Assembly (NCBI RefSeq): GCF_021917145.1
Contig: NW_025813703.1
Span: forward strand, 248,001 to 312,000
DNA length: 64,000 nt
DNA from: Hypomesus transpacificus
Lineage: Eukaryota; Chordata; Actinopteri; Osmeriformes; Osmeridae
Reading direction: 5' to 3'
The notes beneath the pieces are model-generated. The model saw only the letters and a list, made by a program, of their open reading frames with translations, searched no databases and was not told the DNA's origin. The translations under genes were made by a program, and so were the position numbers. Of this stretch, positions 20,842 to 37,618 are shown piece by piece (position 1 is the first letter of the stretch; every line of letters starts with the position of its first letter).

Positions 20842-23800
20842 CTATGGAGGCATGGGCCCTCTCATTGGACCCCGAGGTAAAGACCCTGGGGGCCTTGGCG
20901 GCATCGGAGGCCCTCTCTGGTAGCTGAAGGGAGGTGGACGTGGGGGTCCACCACCGTAACCTGGTGGAGGCATTGGAGGAGGGGGTCCTCTCATACCCGG
21001 ATGCATGGGGTGACCTGGAAGGTGGATGGGGGGGATTAAATAAATAGAAATGTAAATAGAAGACTCATTTGGGCCCCATAAGGGTGGCAAACAAGCTCTT
21101 GGATGGCCATTGCCATCTGGAAATAGCCAGGTCAGTCAAGTAAGTTCTATCTGACAATGTATCCAAGCCATTTTAGTAAATAACCAAATGGCTTTGTCAT
21201 TTCACCCATCTCTCCTATACTGCAGGGGCCATGGTTATAAGTGTCTTGTTACAATTAAATTAAAAGGAGACACACAATACTAATGGTTCCAGGTCACAGT
21301 CAGCCATAACCAAATGCTCTGTCTGTTATTCATGTCATCAAATGTACTTTAGTTCCTTAGTGTGCTGCATAAGTTAGACATCAGACTCATAAACAACTTC
21401 AGACTAACTCTAGTCAAGAGACTTGTGAATATGGGAAGTCACTACTGGGTGTCATATCTAAATTTGACACTTACCCATCGGATGACCAAATGGGCCTCTT
21501 GGTGGCATGCCCATGTGTGGGTGTGGGGGCATGCCAGGGGGTGGTGGTGCCCTGTGCTGATTGGATCCCGGGGGTCCAGGCGGTGGAGGCACCATACCTG
21601 GGGGTCCATGGGGGTGCATTGACATCTGGGGCATTCCTGAGGAAGATAGAAATATACAATTTGAGTGTGATGGAAAGCATCAGTATCAATTCATTTTTTT
21701 CTATATACATTTTTTATAGTCTGCCTTTATAAAATAAAACAAATAGCTAACTAATTACTTAGTCACTCAAACTGCAGTAAGTTAAAAGACACTATAGTCC
21801 ATCAGTGCTTTGTTAAAGTCTGTATGCAACAGTTCTTAAACTTACAGTTAAAAAACGCAACAACCGAGGGAACAAATGATCTCAGGTATCTATTTGGGAT
21901 GTTCCTGTGTGAGTAACAACTACAGTAATAGCAGTTTTACCTGGAGGATGCATGCCTGCTGGTGGGAATGGAGGTGGTCCTGGTGGGGGACCGCCACTGC
22001 CCCCTTGTGGTCCTGGCGTCCCTGGAGCAGGAGGCATGGGCATGCCAGGGGGCATCCCAGGGGGGATGGATCCAGGAGGGGGGACAGGAGGGAAGGCACC
22101 TGGGGGAGGCATGCCTGTGATGGGACATCAAATGTCATCATATTTCAAACACGATCCACGATCAAAGTAAATATAATCATCTTGTATGTACACACAGAAA
22201 AACTTGCATACTTTAAATGTGTATTTGCCATAAAATATACAGATCAGTGACAAACTAAACAACCTGAATAAATGTGTCGAAAATATTTCATACAGGTGTA
22301 CTGTATCATACAATTGATTCCATCATGCTGTGAAATCTATGGTAGGGCTCATTGAAGTATTTATGCCGGCTTGTGGGGGACTAACACCGTATCAAGACAC
22401 TTAAGTTTCATACACAGGCAGGTGACAGTTTAAGAAAATGTAAACCAGAAGACAAAGCTATTACGGCAGTGCCAAAAATGATGCTGGAGGTCAACACAGG
22501 ATGTATGGGAGTTAATAAGGCTTGAAGAGTCATTGGTCTATTTCTAACTAGTCAAGGGGTGGCCAACCCTGGTCCTCCAGAGCCGCAGTCCTGCATGTTT
22601 TAGATCAGTGGTTCCCAACCCTGGTCCTCAAGTACCCCCTGTCCTGCCTGTTTTAAATGTTTCCCTGCTCCAGCACACCTGATTCAAATGAATGGTAGTT
22701 AACAAGCTTCTGCATAACTAGATAACAACCCATTCATTTGAATCAGGTGTTTTGGAGCAGGGAAACATTTAAAACAGGCAGGACAGGGGGTACTTGAGGA
22801 CCAGGGTTGGGAACCACTGATCTAGACATTCGGGTTGGAATTATTTTTACACTTAATGCCTTGGGCTGGCTTGGGCTGGCAAAGACAAAATCCCATGTCT
22901 TTGCCCGCCCAAGACGTGCACTTGTCATCATTATGTGTAATATATAATCATTTCAACCTGAATGTCTAGAATGTTAATTGGACAAAACATGTGTACAGCT
23001 TGCATGAAAGTGAATTTAGGTTCAACAACAATATAATACGGGACATGTAATACATTAAAACTTAAACCCATCAACATGAATTGCATCTCTTTCAGCCTTT
23101 CTCTGTTACCAGATGGTGATTTGAATGGATTCCTACCAGGCATGGGCATCCCTGTACCCAGGGTGGTGAGGACAGGTGTCGGGGCAGAGGGCGGCGGGGG
23201 TGCGTCCGCGAACAGCTGATGTGGCCGATCAGCCTGAGAGAGCGGGTTCTGGGCAGCAAGCAGGCGCTCTGCAGCGGATCCGTGACGCTCTCCCTTAGAG
23301 TCCTTCTTGAAAGCGTAGGAAACTGTAATAGGCCTGTTGCATAGATACTGGCCATTCATGGCCTCGATAGCGGCATCAGAGGCATCAAAGCTGGCAAAGT
23401 TGATGAAGGCGTAACCCTTTGAGTTTCCCGTGTCTGGGTCACGCATGATCTTGGGCGTCTGAAGGATAACTCCAAAGGCGCTGAATGTGTCGTAAAGGAG
23501 CTTCTCATCGATTTCAGGATCGAGGTTGCCAATGAAGATGTTTGCACCCACATCCAGGTTTTTATTGTGTGCAGAAGCCTTGTTTACCCGGATGGGCTTG
23601 CCGTAGAGCTTTATCATGTTCATAATCTTGATAGCATAGTCTGCATCTTCTTCACTGAGGAACTCGACAAACCCATAACCTGGGGAGTGACAGAATAACA
23701 TGCTGAACTCCAATCCAATTACTCAACAGTTATGGTCTTTAAATATTTAATAAAAAAAAAACGTATTGACACATACTTGCAAAAACTAAGTAAATACAGC

Positions 23801-25304
23801 CTTGGATGTGCCTGCTCTAAAGCTCACCAACAATTTGGGGCATCCAGGTTGTAAATGGAAAAACAACTGATATAATCCCAAAATAAGCGCAGCTAGTTCA
23901 GGCAGGGCAATCGGGCAGCGTGCGTCAGTCATCGGGGACGTAAGGTGTCTTACTCCACCTTCCTTCCTCCGCCCACTAACCAACTTTGGTTACTGGCTCC
24001 AAAAATACTTTATTTATATTTTCCCAAACCAATCCATTTTTAGCTTCCCCAACAACTTACAAGAGTTATCTTGCTACGGCATAAGACACTGCTTCATGAG
24101 GCTCTAGCTCTATGAAACAGAAGCAGGTCTGAAAATCATTTTGAGAGTCTAAAAACTTCCTCCCTGTTCTCTCATTTCCATTGCACAAACAAGCTTTAGG
24201 TATCTGATAGGATTGTTTGGGAAAGCAAGAATCTTTTTTCTACCTGGAATAGCCGAATGGTTGGCTTTGGGGACGGAATAATCCAACTAACAAATACATT
24301 AGCAAATATGTGCCTTTTCTAACTCACCCTGGTGTTGTCCAGTGACTCTGTCTTTCGGCATGTGTGTGTTTACGACTGGCCCGGCCTGTAGGAAGAGCTC
24401 CCAGAGAAGTGGCTCAGACACTTTCTCATCCAGACCACCCACATACACGGTGGCATCTGTAAACAAAATAGATTAATAGGTTAATAGGTTACAGGGAGTC
24501 AGGTGGCTGAACGGTGAGGGAATCGGGCTAGTAATCTTTAGGTTGCCAGATCGATTCCCGGCTGTACGAAATGACGTTGTGTACTTGGGGAAAGGCACTT
24601 CACCCTACTTGCCTCAGGGGGAATGTCCCTGTACTTACTGTAAGTCGCTCTGGATAAGAGCGTCTGCTAAATGACTAAATGTAAATGTTAATAACATGTA
24701 CATCTGCTTTATTCAATACAACATTCATAATTTATGAATAAGAAATCTCGAAAACGGCAGAGTCCTACTATCGATTTACAATGAAGACTTTCTTTATATT
24801 TTCTCCGGGAACCCATTCATAGCTAGCTACCTTAACTACTGCGCTAGCAGCGGTCTACCTGTGGCCATCACAAACGTAACATCAGTGGTAGCAAAGAGTA
24901 TAGAAGGACAAGAGGCGACACTGATGCTTTTTTGGCAACAGTCACTAGCTTCGGCAGCGCGCCGCCATTGTGAAATGAAAATTCCAACTGGAGTTACTGG
25001 ACAACAGCACAGATAATCAATATAAGTTATTTGGTGCTAGCTACACGTTAAAAACAGCTAGCAACCAACAGCTAGTGGTAGCCACCTCGTTAACCTAGCC
25101 TAGCCTAGCTGTATGCTGCTTTGTCCGACGAATTGGAGACGTCAGGTCAGTTGCACGAAAGGAGACCTCTAACTTAGATGTGTCACCGCTGCAATTTAAT
25201 GTAAACATGCATTGACTAACTATACATTTAACTGGAGTTACATGTCAAATTATTATTAATTATAGACTACCTTGATTCCGCTCCGAAATTGGCCCCGCCG
25301 CCAT
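20842..25304 (-). CDS. sf3b4: Splicing factor 3B subunit 4 (SF3b49)
   Basis: Six exons: 25304-25271, 24456-24328, 23679-23137, 22114-21941, 21636-21475 and 21014-20842, giving 404 residues (human 424). SF3B4 is part of the SF3b complex of U2 snRNP; it binds pre-mRNA near the branch site and contacts SF3B2. RRM1 spans about residues 13-91 (RNP2 VYVGGL, RNP1 GYGFVEF) and RRM2 about 100-178 (RNP2 IFIGNL, RNP1 KGYAFINF). From about residue 205 the protein is a Pro/Gly/Met-rich tail ending GPMRGPMPP. The start [11 protein letters not shown] matches the family exactly. The large exon 3 carries the end of RRM1 and all of RRM2. The Pro-rich tail is spread over three exons. The next gene in the other direction, lix1l, is on the same strand about 450 bp upstream. 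Confidence 0.98.
22606..22819. mobile_element. Foldback hAT-type MITE in sf3b4 intron 3
   Basis: A 214-bp palindromic element. Arms of about 90 bp start CAGTGGTTCCCAACCCTGG and differ at only about two positions, around a roughly 35-bp spacer. CAGTGG ends are typical of hAT elements; flanking 8-mers match at only five of eight positions, so the target duplication is unconvincing. Immediately left (22556-22600) is part of a related element (GGGGTGGCCAACCCTGGTCC), suggesting nesting. Confidence 0.75.
24496..24688 (+). repeat. tRNA-derived teleost SINE, copy 2 (sf3b4 intron 1-2 side)
   Basis: Same family and strand as 3601-3790: GTGGCTGAACGGTGAGGG head, ATCGATTCCCG B box, CACTTCACCCTACTTGCCTC body and TCTGGATAAGAGCGTCTGC tail. 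It lies in the intron between sf3b4 exons 25304-25271 and 24456-24328, antisense to the gene. Confidence 0.85.
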
Positions 25305-25760
25305 GTTTAACGTCGCGTGTTAGGCTATTCCGTATTATTTTCCTTCTTCTATGGTGTTTATTGAGGACTGGCAAGTACCGTTATTGCTTCATTACCGCCA
25401 CCTACTGCGCTGGAAAGTAAGCCAGAGACAGGGAGACGGACCCCTTCGTTAATGAGATTGGCACTAACTAATGATAAACCACTGACTGTATTTCTATGCA
25501 TGTATATATCCATCTGATTTAAACATTACAAAACACACCACTTGATCTAGAATAGATCACATTGCACCCTTCTTTATATCTTATTTTATTTGTATTGTAG
25601 GCCTATATAACTTTTTTTGACATTGTGTAGTAGTGGTTCAAATGATTTAGATACTGTTTATTACATTAAAACTCTTATGTTTACCATATGCACCTTCTTG
25701 CCATAGTAAATTCATGTTTGTGCAATCTTACTTGGCGAATTAAGTTGATTCTGAGACGCA
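25305..25760 (-). promoter_or_regulatory. sf3b4 promoter / spacer after lix1l
   Basis: Between the sf3b4 ATG (25304) and the presumed lix1l poly(A) site lie about 450 bp. The part next to sf3b4 has CG dinucleotides and GC-rich motifs. No TATA box is evident. The rest is AT-rich without a supported feature. Confidence 0.4.
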
Positions 25761-25764
25761 ATCA

Positions 25765-27321
25765 TTAAAATCAAATTTAAAATTGTTTCAGAACATTTTT
25801 ATTAACTGTATATAAATTCAGGTACAAATTGTTGAAAACAGTAATAAAAACATGCCACTCTGTATAAAATAAGTAGATAAACAATTTCAAATTCATGCTC
25901 AGTTAAAAAGTTAAAAGTCATAAAGAAGTGTTTTTTTGTTTGTTTACAAAAAAAATGAAGGCTTTTTTTAAGCAAGGTAACTTGGATATGTCCTCCAAGT
26001 TATGAAACAATCTACTTACAACAGATGATAAATGGTGCTATTTTGGACTGGAAAACTATATAAACAGACTGTATTACTACATTGGAACTAACGATAAACT
26101 CAAAATAGCCTGTATTCTTATCATGGTTATCACACTGACAGAAAATAGCAAACACTTAATGGAATGAAAGACAATTATATGGCTTCAATAAAATGTATTG
26201 AGTTGTGGCTATTGTCTGTAAAATAAGCATATAATTATTCCTTCGTAAAAACATATTTAAATTTAACATTTTCATGTATCACTTTGGTAGTTCCAAACCA
26301 ATTATATGGTGTCTTCAAGATTGTAATTTTTGAGCAATGTTTTGCACTTTTGCGTGTAGAAGTGTAGAAGGATGCAGAGTTTTATGACAGTAGGCTTACG
26401 AAATAAATCTGATTAGTTTCAGTAAGTATTTTCCCCCTTGCAAGTGGAAAGTATGGTTAATGAAAACATTGTGTCCAAAACATCTTAAATTGTTCACTTT
26501 TCTCACCATTACACTACAACAGCATCAGTCTGTCAGGGCATTGTAGCAATACTAAGACATATAAAGGTTCAGGTACATTTGTAATGCTATATAACTAACT
26601 ATATATATATATATACTGTATTCTGTAATTTGATACTGGGCTTCAAAAACGTGATATATCCCTTTGGTGATGGCTTCAATTAATGCTCAACTTTGTTGAT
26701 GATCAAATAATGTTTCAAACTACTTTGATTAAATACATTTGACTAACTTGTCCGACCTTCCAGACACCATAGAAAAGGTCTCTGATGTATTCATAGGGAA
26801 AATTCTTGCACAAGATGTAATATCAAAAAGAAGGGAAGATTCCCACCAATATTACCATTGGTCCATACATTTGAAAGGTCAAGCAACTGTCCTGGCCAAT
26901 TTCATAGCATGTTTTCATCAAATCTAGCCAAATGACTGAATGACTGCATTGTCCAGCTATGCATAAAATATGTTCAGAATGGCAGTACGGAGAAATGAGG
27001 ATTGGTTGTTAACAGTCTCAGGCTTGCTCATTATGCATGAGCATGAATTGAAAAAATAATGGATTAAGCTGCTATGCAGACACATTAACAACATGTGTTT
27101 GGCAGCACACTGATATTTCTGATACATTCATCAGTAAAGGCAAAATATGGGAATAGAAAATACGCAACAACAAATCTAAACTCCCTTTCCATTCTTCCCA
27201 TTTGTTTCTGTTTGGGTGTACTTGTTTTGTGGTATAATGATGGAAGCAATGGTAATCTTGCCTAAGTAATGATTGAATTGATTGAATGATGTAAATAACT
27301 GCTTTAGCATCTGGCTTTAAC
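25765..27321 (-). other. lix1l: lix1l 3'UTR
   Basis: About 1.5 kb of AT-rich DNA follows the lix1l stop. A minus-strand AATAAA (TTTATT near 25797) is a good candidate for the end of the transcript. No open frame with family features is present, and a short (TA)n tract lies near 26600. Confidence 0.55.
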
Positions 27322-32289
<4,968 letters not shown>

Positions 32290-33745
32290 CACAGAGGTCG
32301 CCCTGACCTCTTTTGAGCGCCTGGTGCTGGCACACCTTAAATCCATCAAAGACCCTCTACGGGACCCCCTGCAGTTTGCCTACAGAGCCAACAGGTCTAT
32401 GGCCGACGCAGTTAACATGGCCCTCCACTTCACCATACAGCACCTGGACTCCCCAGCATCTTACACCAGGATCCTTTTGGTGGACTTTAGCTTTGCCTTC
32501 TATACCATCATCCCCGCCCTGCTTCAGGACAAGCTCTCCTAGCTGAACGTGCCTGATTCCACCTGCAGGTGGATCACAGACTTCCTGTCTGAGAGGAAGC
32601 AGTGTGTTAAGCTGGGAATACAAGTCTCTGACTCCCAGTCCATCAGCACCGGATCTCCTCAGGGCTGCGTCCTTTCCCCTCTGCCCTTCTCCCTGTACAC
32701 CAACAGCTGCACCTCCAGTCATCCGTCTGTCAAACTTCTGAAGTTTGCAGACGACACCACCTTCATTGGGCTCATCTCTGACGGGGACGAGTCTGATTAC
32801 AGGTGGGAAGCTGACAAACTGGTGACCTGGTGTAGCCGGAACCACTTAGAGCTCAATGTTCTTGAGACAGTGGAGATGGTTGTGGACTCCAGGAAGAATA
32901 CAGCCCCACTTTCCCCATAACCCTGTGCGACTCCCCAGTCAACACTGTGGAGTCCTTCCGCTTCCTGGGTACCATCCTCTCCCAGGACCTCAAGTGGGAA
33001 CTGAACATCAGCTCCCTCACCAAAAAAGCACAACAGAGGATGTACTTACTACGGCAGCTGAAGAAATTCAACCTGTCAAAGACAATGATGGTGCACTTCT
33101 ACACAGCCATCATTGAGTCCATCCTCACCTCCTCCATCACCATCTGGTACGTTGCTGCCACTGCCAAGGACAAGAGCAGACTGCAGCGTATCATCCGCAC
33201 TGCAGAGAAGATGATTGGCTGCAATCTGCCTACCCTCTAGGACCTGCACACCTCGAGGACCCTGAGGCGAGCGAGGAAGATTGTGGCCGATTCCTCCCAC
33301 CCTGGACACTCCCTGTTCCAGCTACTCCCCTCCGGCAGAAGGCTGTGGTCCATCAGGACCAAAACCCTCATGCCATAAGAACAGTTTTTTTCCATCCGCT
33401 GTTGGCCTCTTCAACAAGGCCAAGGGCTCACACTGACTTTAATGACTTAATCACAATCTGCACGATGACACCTTGCCACATTGCAATTTGCACTATTTGT
33501 ATCTTTTGTACTATTTGTACTATCTGTATTATTTGTATTTATAGATTGTAAATTATGTCTATTTTATTTTTTATTTTTTATTCTAAATCCCCTCAGCTAG
33601 ACTTTGTTCCTCTTGTATAGTCAGACCACATATTTAAGTTGTAAGATTCCTATATGTGTAATGCATGCAACTCCCTGCCAAAGTAAATTCCTTGTCTGTG
33701 CAAACTTTCATGACGATTAAAACCCTTTCTGATTCTGATTCTGAA
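32290..33745 (+). mobile_element. Decayed non-LTR retrotransposon (CR1/L2/Rex1-like LINE), 3' part
   Basis: The 3' half of a LINE ORF2 is readable on the plus strand in several frames. It shows an RT start (FERLVLAHLK, DPLQFAYRANRS), DFSFAFYTI, SISTGSPQGCVLSPL, the catalytic FADDTTFIG block, and the C-terminal region (VESFRFLGTILSQDLKWE, LYKR-like QRMYLLRQLKKFNLS, SILTSSITIWY). A TAG after DKLS, frame changes near 32880-32920 and a TAG after NLPTL show that it is dead. The 3' end has the typical CTGATTCTGATTCTG tail. The 5' end is truncated, as is usual for these elements. Shorter relatives lie at 44756-44812 and 58148-58245. Confidence 0.88.
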
Positions 33746-34623
33746 ATGGGATGCTAAGCTAATTTGAGTGTTTTTTATGCCTTCAGCAAAAATTATTATG
33801 TAAAAAATGTATTATTGTGACCCAGGTTCGAGAACAGAAAACAATTATTGGAGAAGACAGTTTTTGAGATTTGGACTGGAGATAATAGAATAAAATGATC
33901 TTACCAAGCCAGGTGCCAAACGGAAATGCCATACCACCATACATTATCGATCACTCCCTTTATACGGCTTCCCAATTGTACACCAACCAAATCAATAACC
34001 TACTGTAGCAGCCTCAACACAGTTCATTTATACAGTATTGTTTTGTCTGGATATTGTTTTGTCGAGAGCTGAATTAACTTTAATAACAGCTAGTCTACCA
34101 CTGGCAAAGTTGTTTTGTTTTGGTAACAGCAACAGTGAATGTCTGGCCTCAATGTCTCTGGGTACATTCCAGAGTTCAGACATTGATGTGACGCTACTGA
34201 AACTTAAGTGATCTATATTATAGCGTATCTATTCAATTTCCACCAAGGATTTAGTTGCTTGCAGACTCCTGTGTATATTAGTTTTCTCAGACTCCTAAAT
34301 CTCACAAATGTCATAGACTAGATATATATTTTCCTACCCTTTCTACATGTGACATTTTATAAAAAACTTGGTTGACTATTTTTTGGGGGGATATTGTTCC
34401 TCCTATTGTTGTTAAATACAACTAGGCCTGTCTAGTTCAAATATTGTAGCATTGTCTCGTAGCCCCTGGTTGTCCTGAAAAATGACAGCAATTATCATGT
34501 TGGCTTAAGTTCCATAGGGTTGGGGTGAGACCGTTTTGAAAACTGTTAAAATTTAGACTAAAGCTTGCAAAACACTGTAACAATATATACAGATGTGTAC
34601 TAATAATTACATGTATATATACA

Positions 34624-34656
<33 letters not shown>

Positions 34657-34725
34657 GTATAAAATGTGTATGTAATATGTCAAATAAACAAATACAAAAG
34701 TAGACCATATGGAACAAGTTCCCAA
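33746..34725. other. Spacer between the LINE and the apolipoprotein gene
   Basis: AT-rich DNA without a supported gene. It contains a (TA)n microsatellite at about 34613-34656. A minus-strand ATTAAA near 34730 probably ends the apolipoprotein transcript. Confidence 0.5.
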
Positions 34726-34895
34726 TTTTAATGGTGATTTGAGTAACGTCCATCTCTATCGACAACTGATGTTATGGGACACATAGGTCAACAGCCTGTG
34801 AATGTCTGATGTTTGGCGTCATGTGGATGGTCAAGACTGAAAGGGTTGATGGTGACTACATTTTGACCCAAAATGGGGAATTACTGGAGCTTAGT

Positions 34896-35667
34896 TTAGT
34901 TTCCAATTGCCTTGGCCTGGTCCATCAGTTTACGCAGCATGTCTTCCATCTGAGTCTGGAAGGTGTCGAGCATGGGCTTAACTTGGGCCTTCAGGTTTTC
35001 ACCGAGGGGCTTCAGATGTTCCTCGATGTTGGCGGAGAGGGGCTTGAGATGCTCCTGGATCTGGGCTGCCAGAGGCTCCAGCTGAGTCTTCCCCTCTTGT
35101 AGGAGGGTCCTTTCAGAGACACAAACAGCAGCACATGCTTACTGGTCATGCATACAACTTGGTTCATGCAGAACACAACCCCAACTGGACGGCTCAAATC
35201 ACATTGGCTGCTGTTTCATATGGTGGCTCGCTGTGGTCAACTACTCCTCAGCCTGTGTCACAAAAGGCCACCTATACATACACCTATACAAAAGGTAATA
35301 CATTAATGTAGTGATAGGAACTAATGTTACTTACTGTGCCTGGCCGGCCAGTTGCTGTGCATCGATCTTATCTGATAAGTCCCGGGTAGCAGAGACCAGT
35401 TGGCTCGTAATCTTTTCAAAGTACTGCTTCAGTTGGTCCAGTTCAGGGGCTTCAGCGGATTGACTTCCTAAAGAAAATCAATAAATCAGTGTTTAAAATC
35501 AGTCAATACAAACACTCAATAAACAATATTTGAGGTGTTAATAAAACATTATCTTTGACAACTAAATAAATGCATTTTAGAGTACAGAAAAACAACTTCA
35601 AGAATGTGCTCATACCATTTGCGAAAGCAAGTACGACAAGAACGGCTGCAATAAGGAAGAACTTCAT
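34896..35667 (-). CDS. apoa2: Small exchangeable apolipoprotein (ApoA-II / 14-kDa apolipoprotein type)
   Basis: Three coding exons, 35667-35616, 35467-35335 and 35109-34896, encode 132 residues. The first is a signal peptide, MKFFLIAAVLVVLAFANG. The mature part is short, charged and helical: QSAEAPELDQLKQYFEKITS, then LVSATRDLSDKIDAQQLAGQ. The C-terminal exon has proline-punctuated amphipathic repeats (LEPLAAQIQEHLKPL, SANIEEHLKPL, GENLKAQVKPML) ending MDQAKAIGN. This architecture is that of the APOA/C/E family; size, start and repeat number fit fish ApoA-II, also called 14-kDa apolipoprotein. Such proteins coat secreted HDL made by liver and intestine. APOA2 is on human 1q23, consistent with the other 1q genes here. 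ApoC-type assignment is possible but less likely. The symbol is inferred. Confidence 0.8.
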
Positions 35668-36024
35668 GGTTGATTTTGAATGGTGAACCTTGAAATAAAA
35701 AAGTAACATGTATTATATGCATTGGAAAGGTATATGTTTTTCTTGTATGTTGCAAAGTGTAACCTAAAGACACAATTGCAACAGATTTAAAATGTCCTAT
35801 TCCTAACTATTTTACTGTTTGTTGTAATGCGTTAATAAATTGTCAAATCAGTGATTCAATTTATAAATATAATATTTGTATATTTCTTGTACTACTAACT
35901 TATGAAGTTAATCTTTGTAGATAACAATACAGTTTGGAATAGCTAGCAATTTAAGTATTTCTCAGTTAAGTTAAAGATAATGCACAGATGAAATTGATCC
36001 TGAGTTTGGTAGACAGACGAGAGA

Positions 36025-36110
36025 GACGAAGATTGACTCACCTGTTTGGCAGGAATGTTATGACCCGTGTACACTTTTGATTCCTGTGGCTCTTATAGCT
36101 GCTCAGAGGA
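36025..36110 (-). promoter_or_regulatory. TATA promoter and leader exon of the apolipoprotein gene
   Basis: The minus strand reads GCTATAAGAGCC (TATA box around 36098-36090), then about 45 bases later a leader exon ending CCAAACAG|GTGAGTC (donor near 36043). The next exon starts TTTCAAG|GTTCACC shortly before the ATG. A focused TATA promoter suits a strongly expressed liver or intestine gene. Confidence 0.65.
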
Positions 36111-37618
36111 TACTGAGAATATTACAGATTTAGCCTTATTGGCTAAGTTGGCCTCATACTGCCTCCTCATTGGTTGTTTATCCTAGTGTATAACATTAGA
36201 TTGACCCTTGTTGCTCAATCTGCCACTAAAGCAATCCGCTCTAAAGTCCAAGGGTCCCTATCCTACGTGGTATTACTCATTACCCAGTGTCTTATCAAAG
36301 TTTCTGATTAAAGAAAGAACACCGAATATTCAATTCTGTAAAAACATCACTGTTTCAACTAAATATGAGTTAGAGTGGCCATTAAAAGGGACCAGAAGAG
36401 GTGACTACAACAGATTCTTCCATCAATTACATGATAATGTAGTATACTTTGTTTTATTTCCTGACAGTGTTAAACCAATAACCACAGTATGGGTGAGTAA
36501 ACCAATAATGAATATTGATAAAACAACAAATTTGCTAGTAAACAGAAAATGTAATACCCTCCTGATGCTCGAAAAGTGTGTATTTTATTTTCATATTTTC
36601 ATATTAAGTTATTTATAGTATTGTTGCATTTGTTTGATATCAGGATATTATTGTGCTTGCATTATCATAATCTAAACTGCAACACCTGACAATATCATAT
36701 TTGAATGATAGCTGTTTATGTCATTAGATGGATAGAGCGGTTTGTTTTTAGAACTCAAAGAAGAGTCAATGTTGTCTTCAAAATTAAGCAAAAGGCTCTA
36801 GAATGTGAGGTGTTCGACATGTACAATCACTACTCACAGTACAATCTACACTATGTTAGTGATAAATACAAAAAGTAGGGAAAATGGAATTCCCACTCTC
36901 AAACTATAGAAAATATATGCATAGTGCAAATAGCTTAAAAATGCTGAATTCATCAATCTCTAATACCACTGATATAGAACAGTTCAAAGGTCATAATTGG
37001 AAGCAAACACCATTTGTTTTTTTAAGATACTGATAGTTCAAGTTCAAGTCTTTTATTGTCAGATATGATTAAGATAAATATAATTAGCTTCTCAATCTAG
37101 TTGCTAGGGCAAGTTTTACACGTTGAAAGATTGTCTCAAGTCTTAACTTGTTTTGCAAACATTATGGATTAATTTATGTTTTATCTAATCAAATTCATAT
37201 TTTTTGTTTTATATATTCCCCATTAAAAAGACTGTACCTTTATCCATTACCATTACCACCTATTCCTTTCCATAGGCGGACTTTCCCTTTTATTCATAAA
37301 ATAATGTGCTTATTAGCTTAGTCCAGTCCAGACCCAGAAATGCAGTGCAGTATGGAGGTTGTCATGAGACAAGTGGTCAAGCCTCAGGTAAAGAAGGTTA
37401 GTGGCCAATGGAAAGTGTTGTCATTGCTTCATCCCTACCCATTCAATGGCAGTCCTGACTGAGCTCACAAGGGCGGATCACCCTATCAAGGTTAAGTGGA
37501 CAGGGGCATGTTGATAAGACTTCCAAGACCTGAGGAACTGTCTGTGTAAGGACTCAGTCAGCAGCCAGACTCCAGCTTGCCCTTTACAATCAAAACAGAA
37601 GTGTCAGGGGTGATGAGG
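36111..37618. other. AT-rich intergenic DNA
   Basis: I see no supported gene. A 136-codon open frame at 36208-36618 begins at TTG, is AT-driven and has no recognisable domain. Near 37040 the phrase GTTCAAGTCTTTTATTGTCAG resembles the 3' tail of a fish LINE or SINE. Confidence 0.4.

Noticed and set aside
36208-36618. 136-codon plus-strand open frame near the apolipoprotein gene
   Set aside because: Starts at TTG, follows AT-rich composition, has no motif or exon signals.
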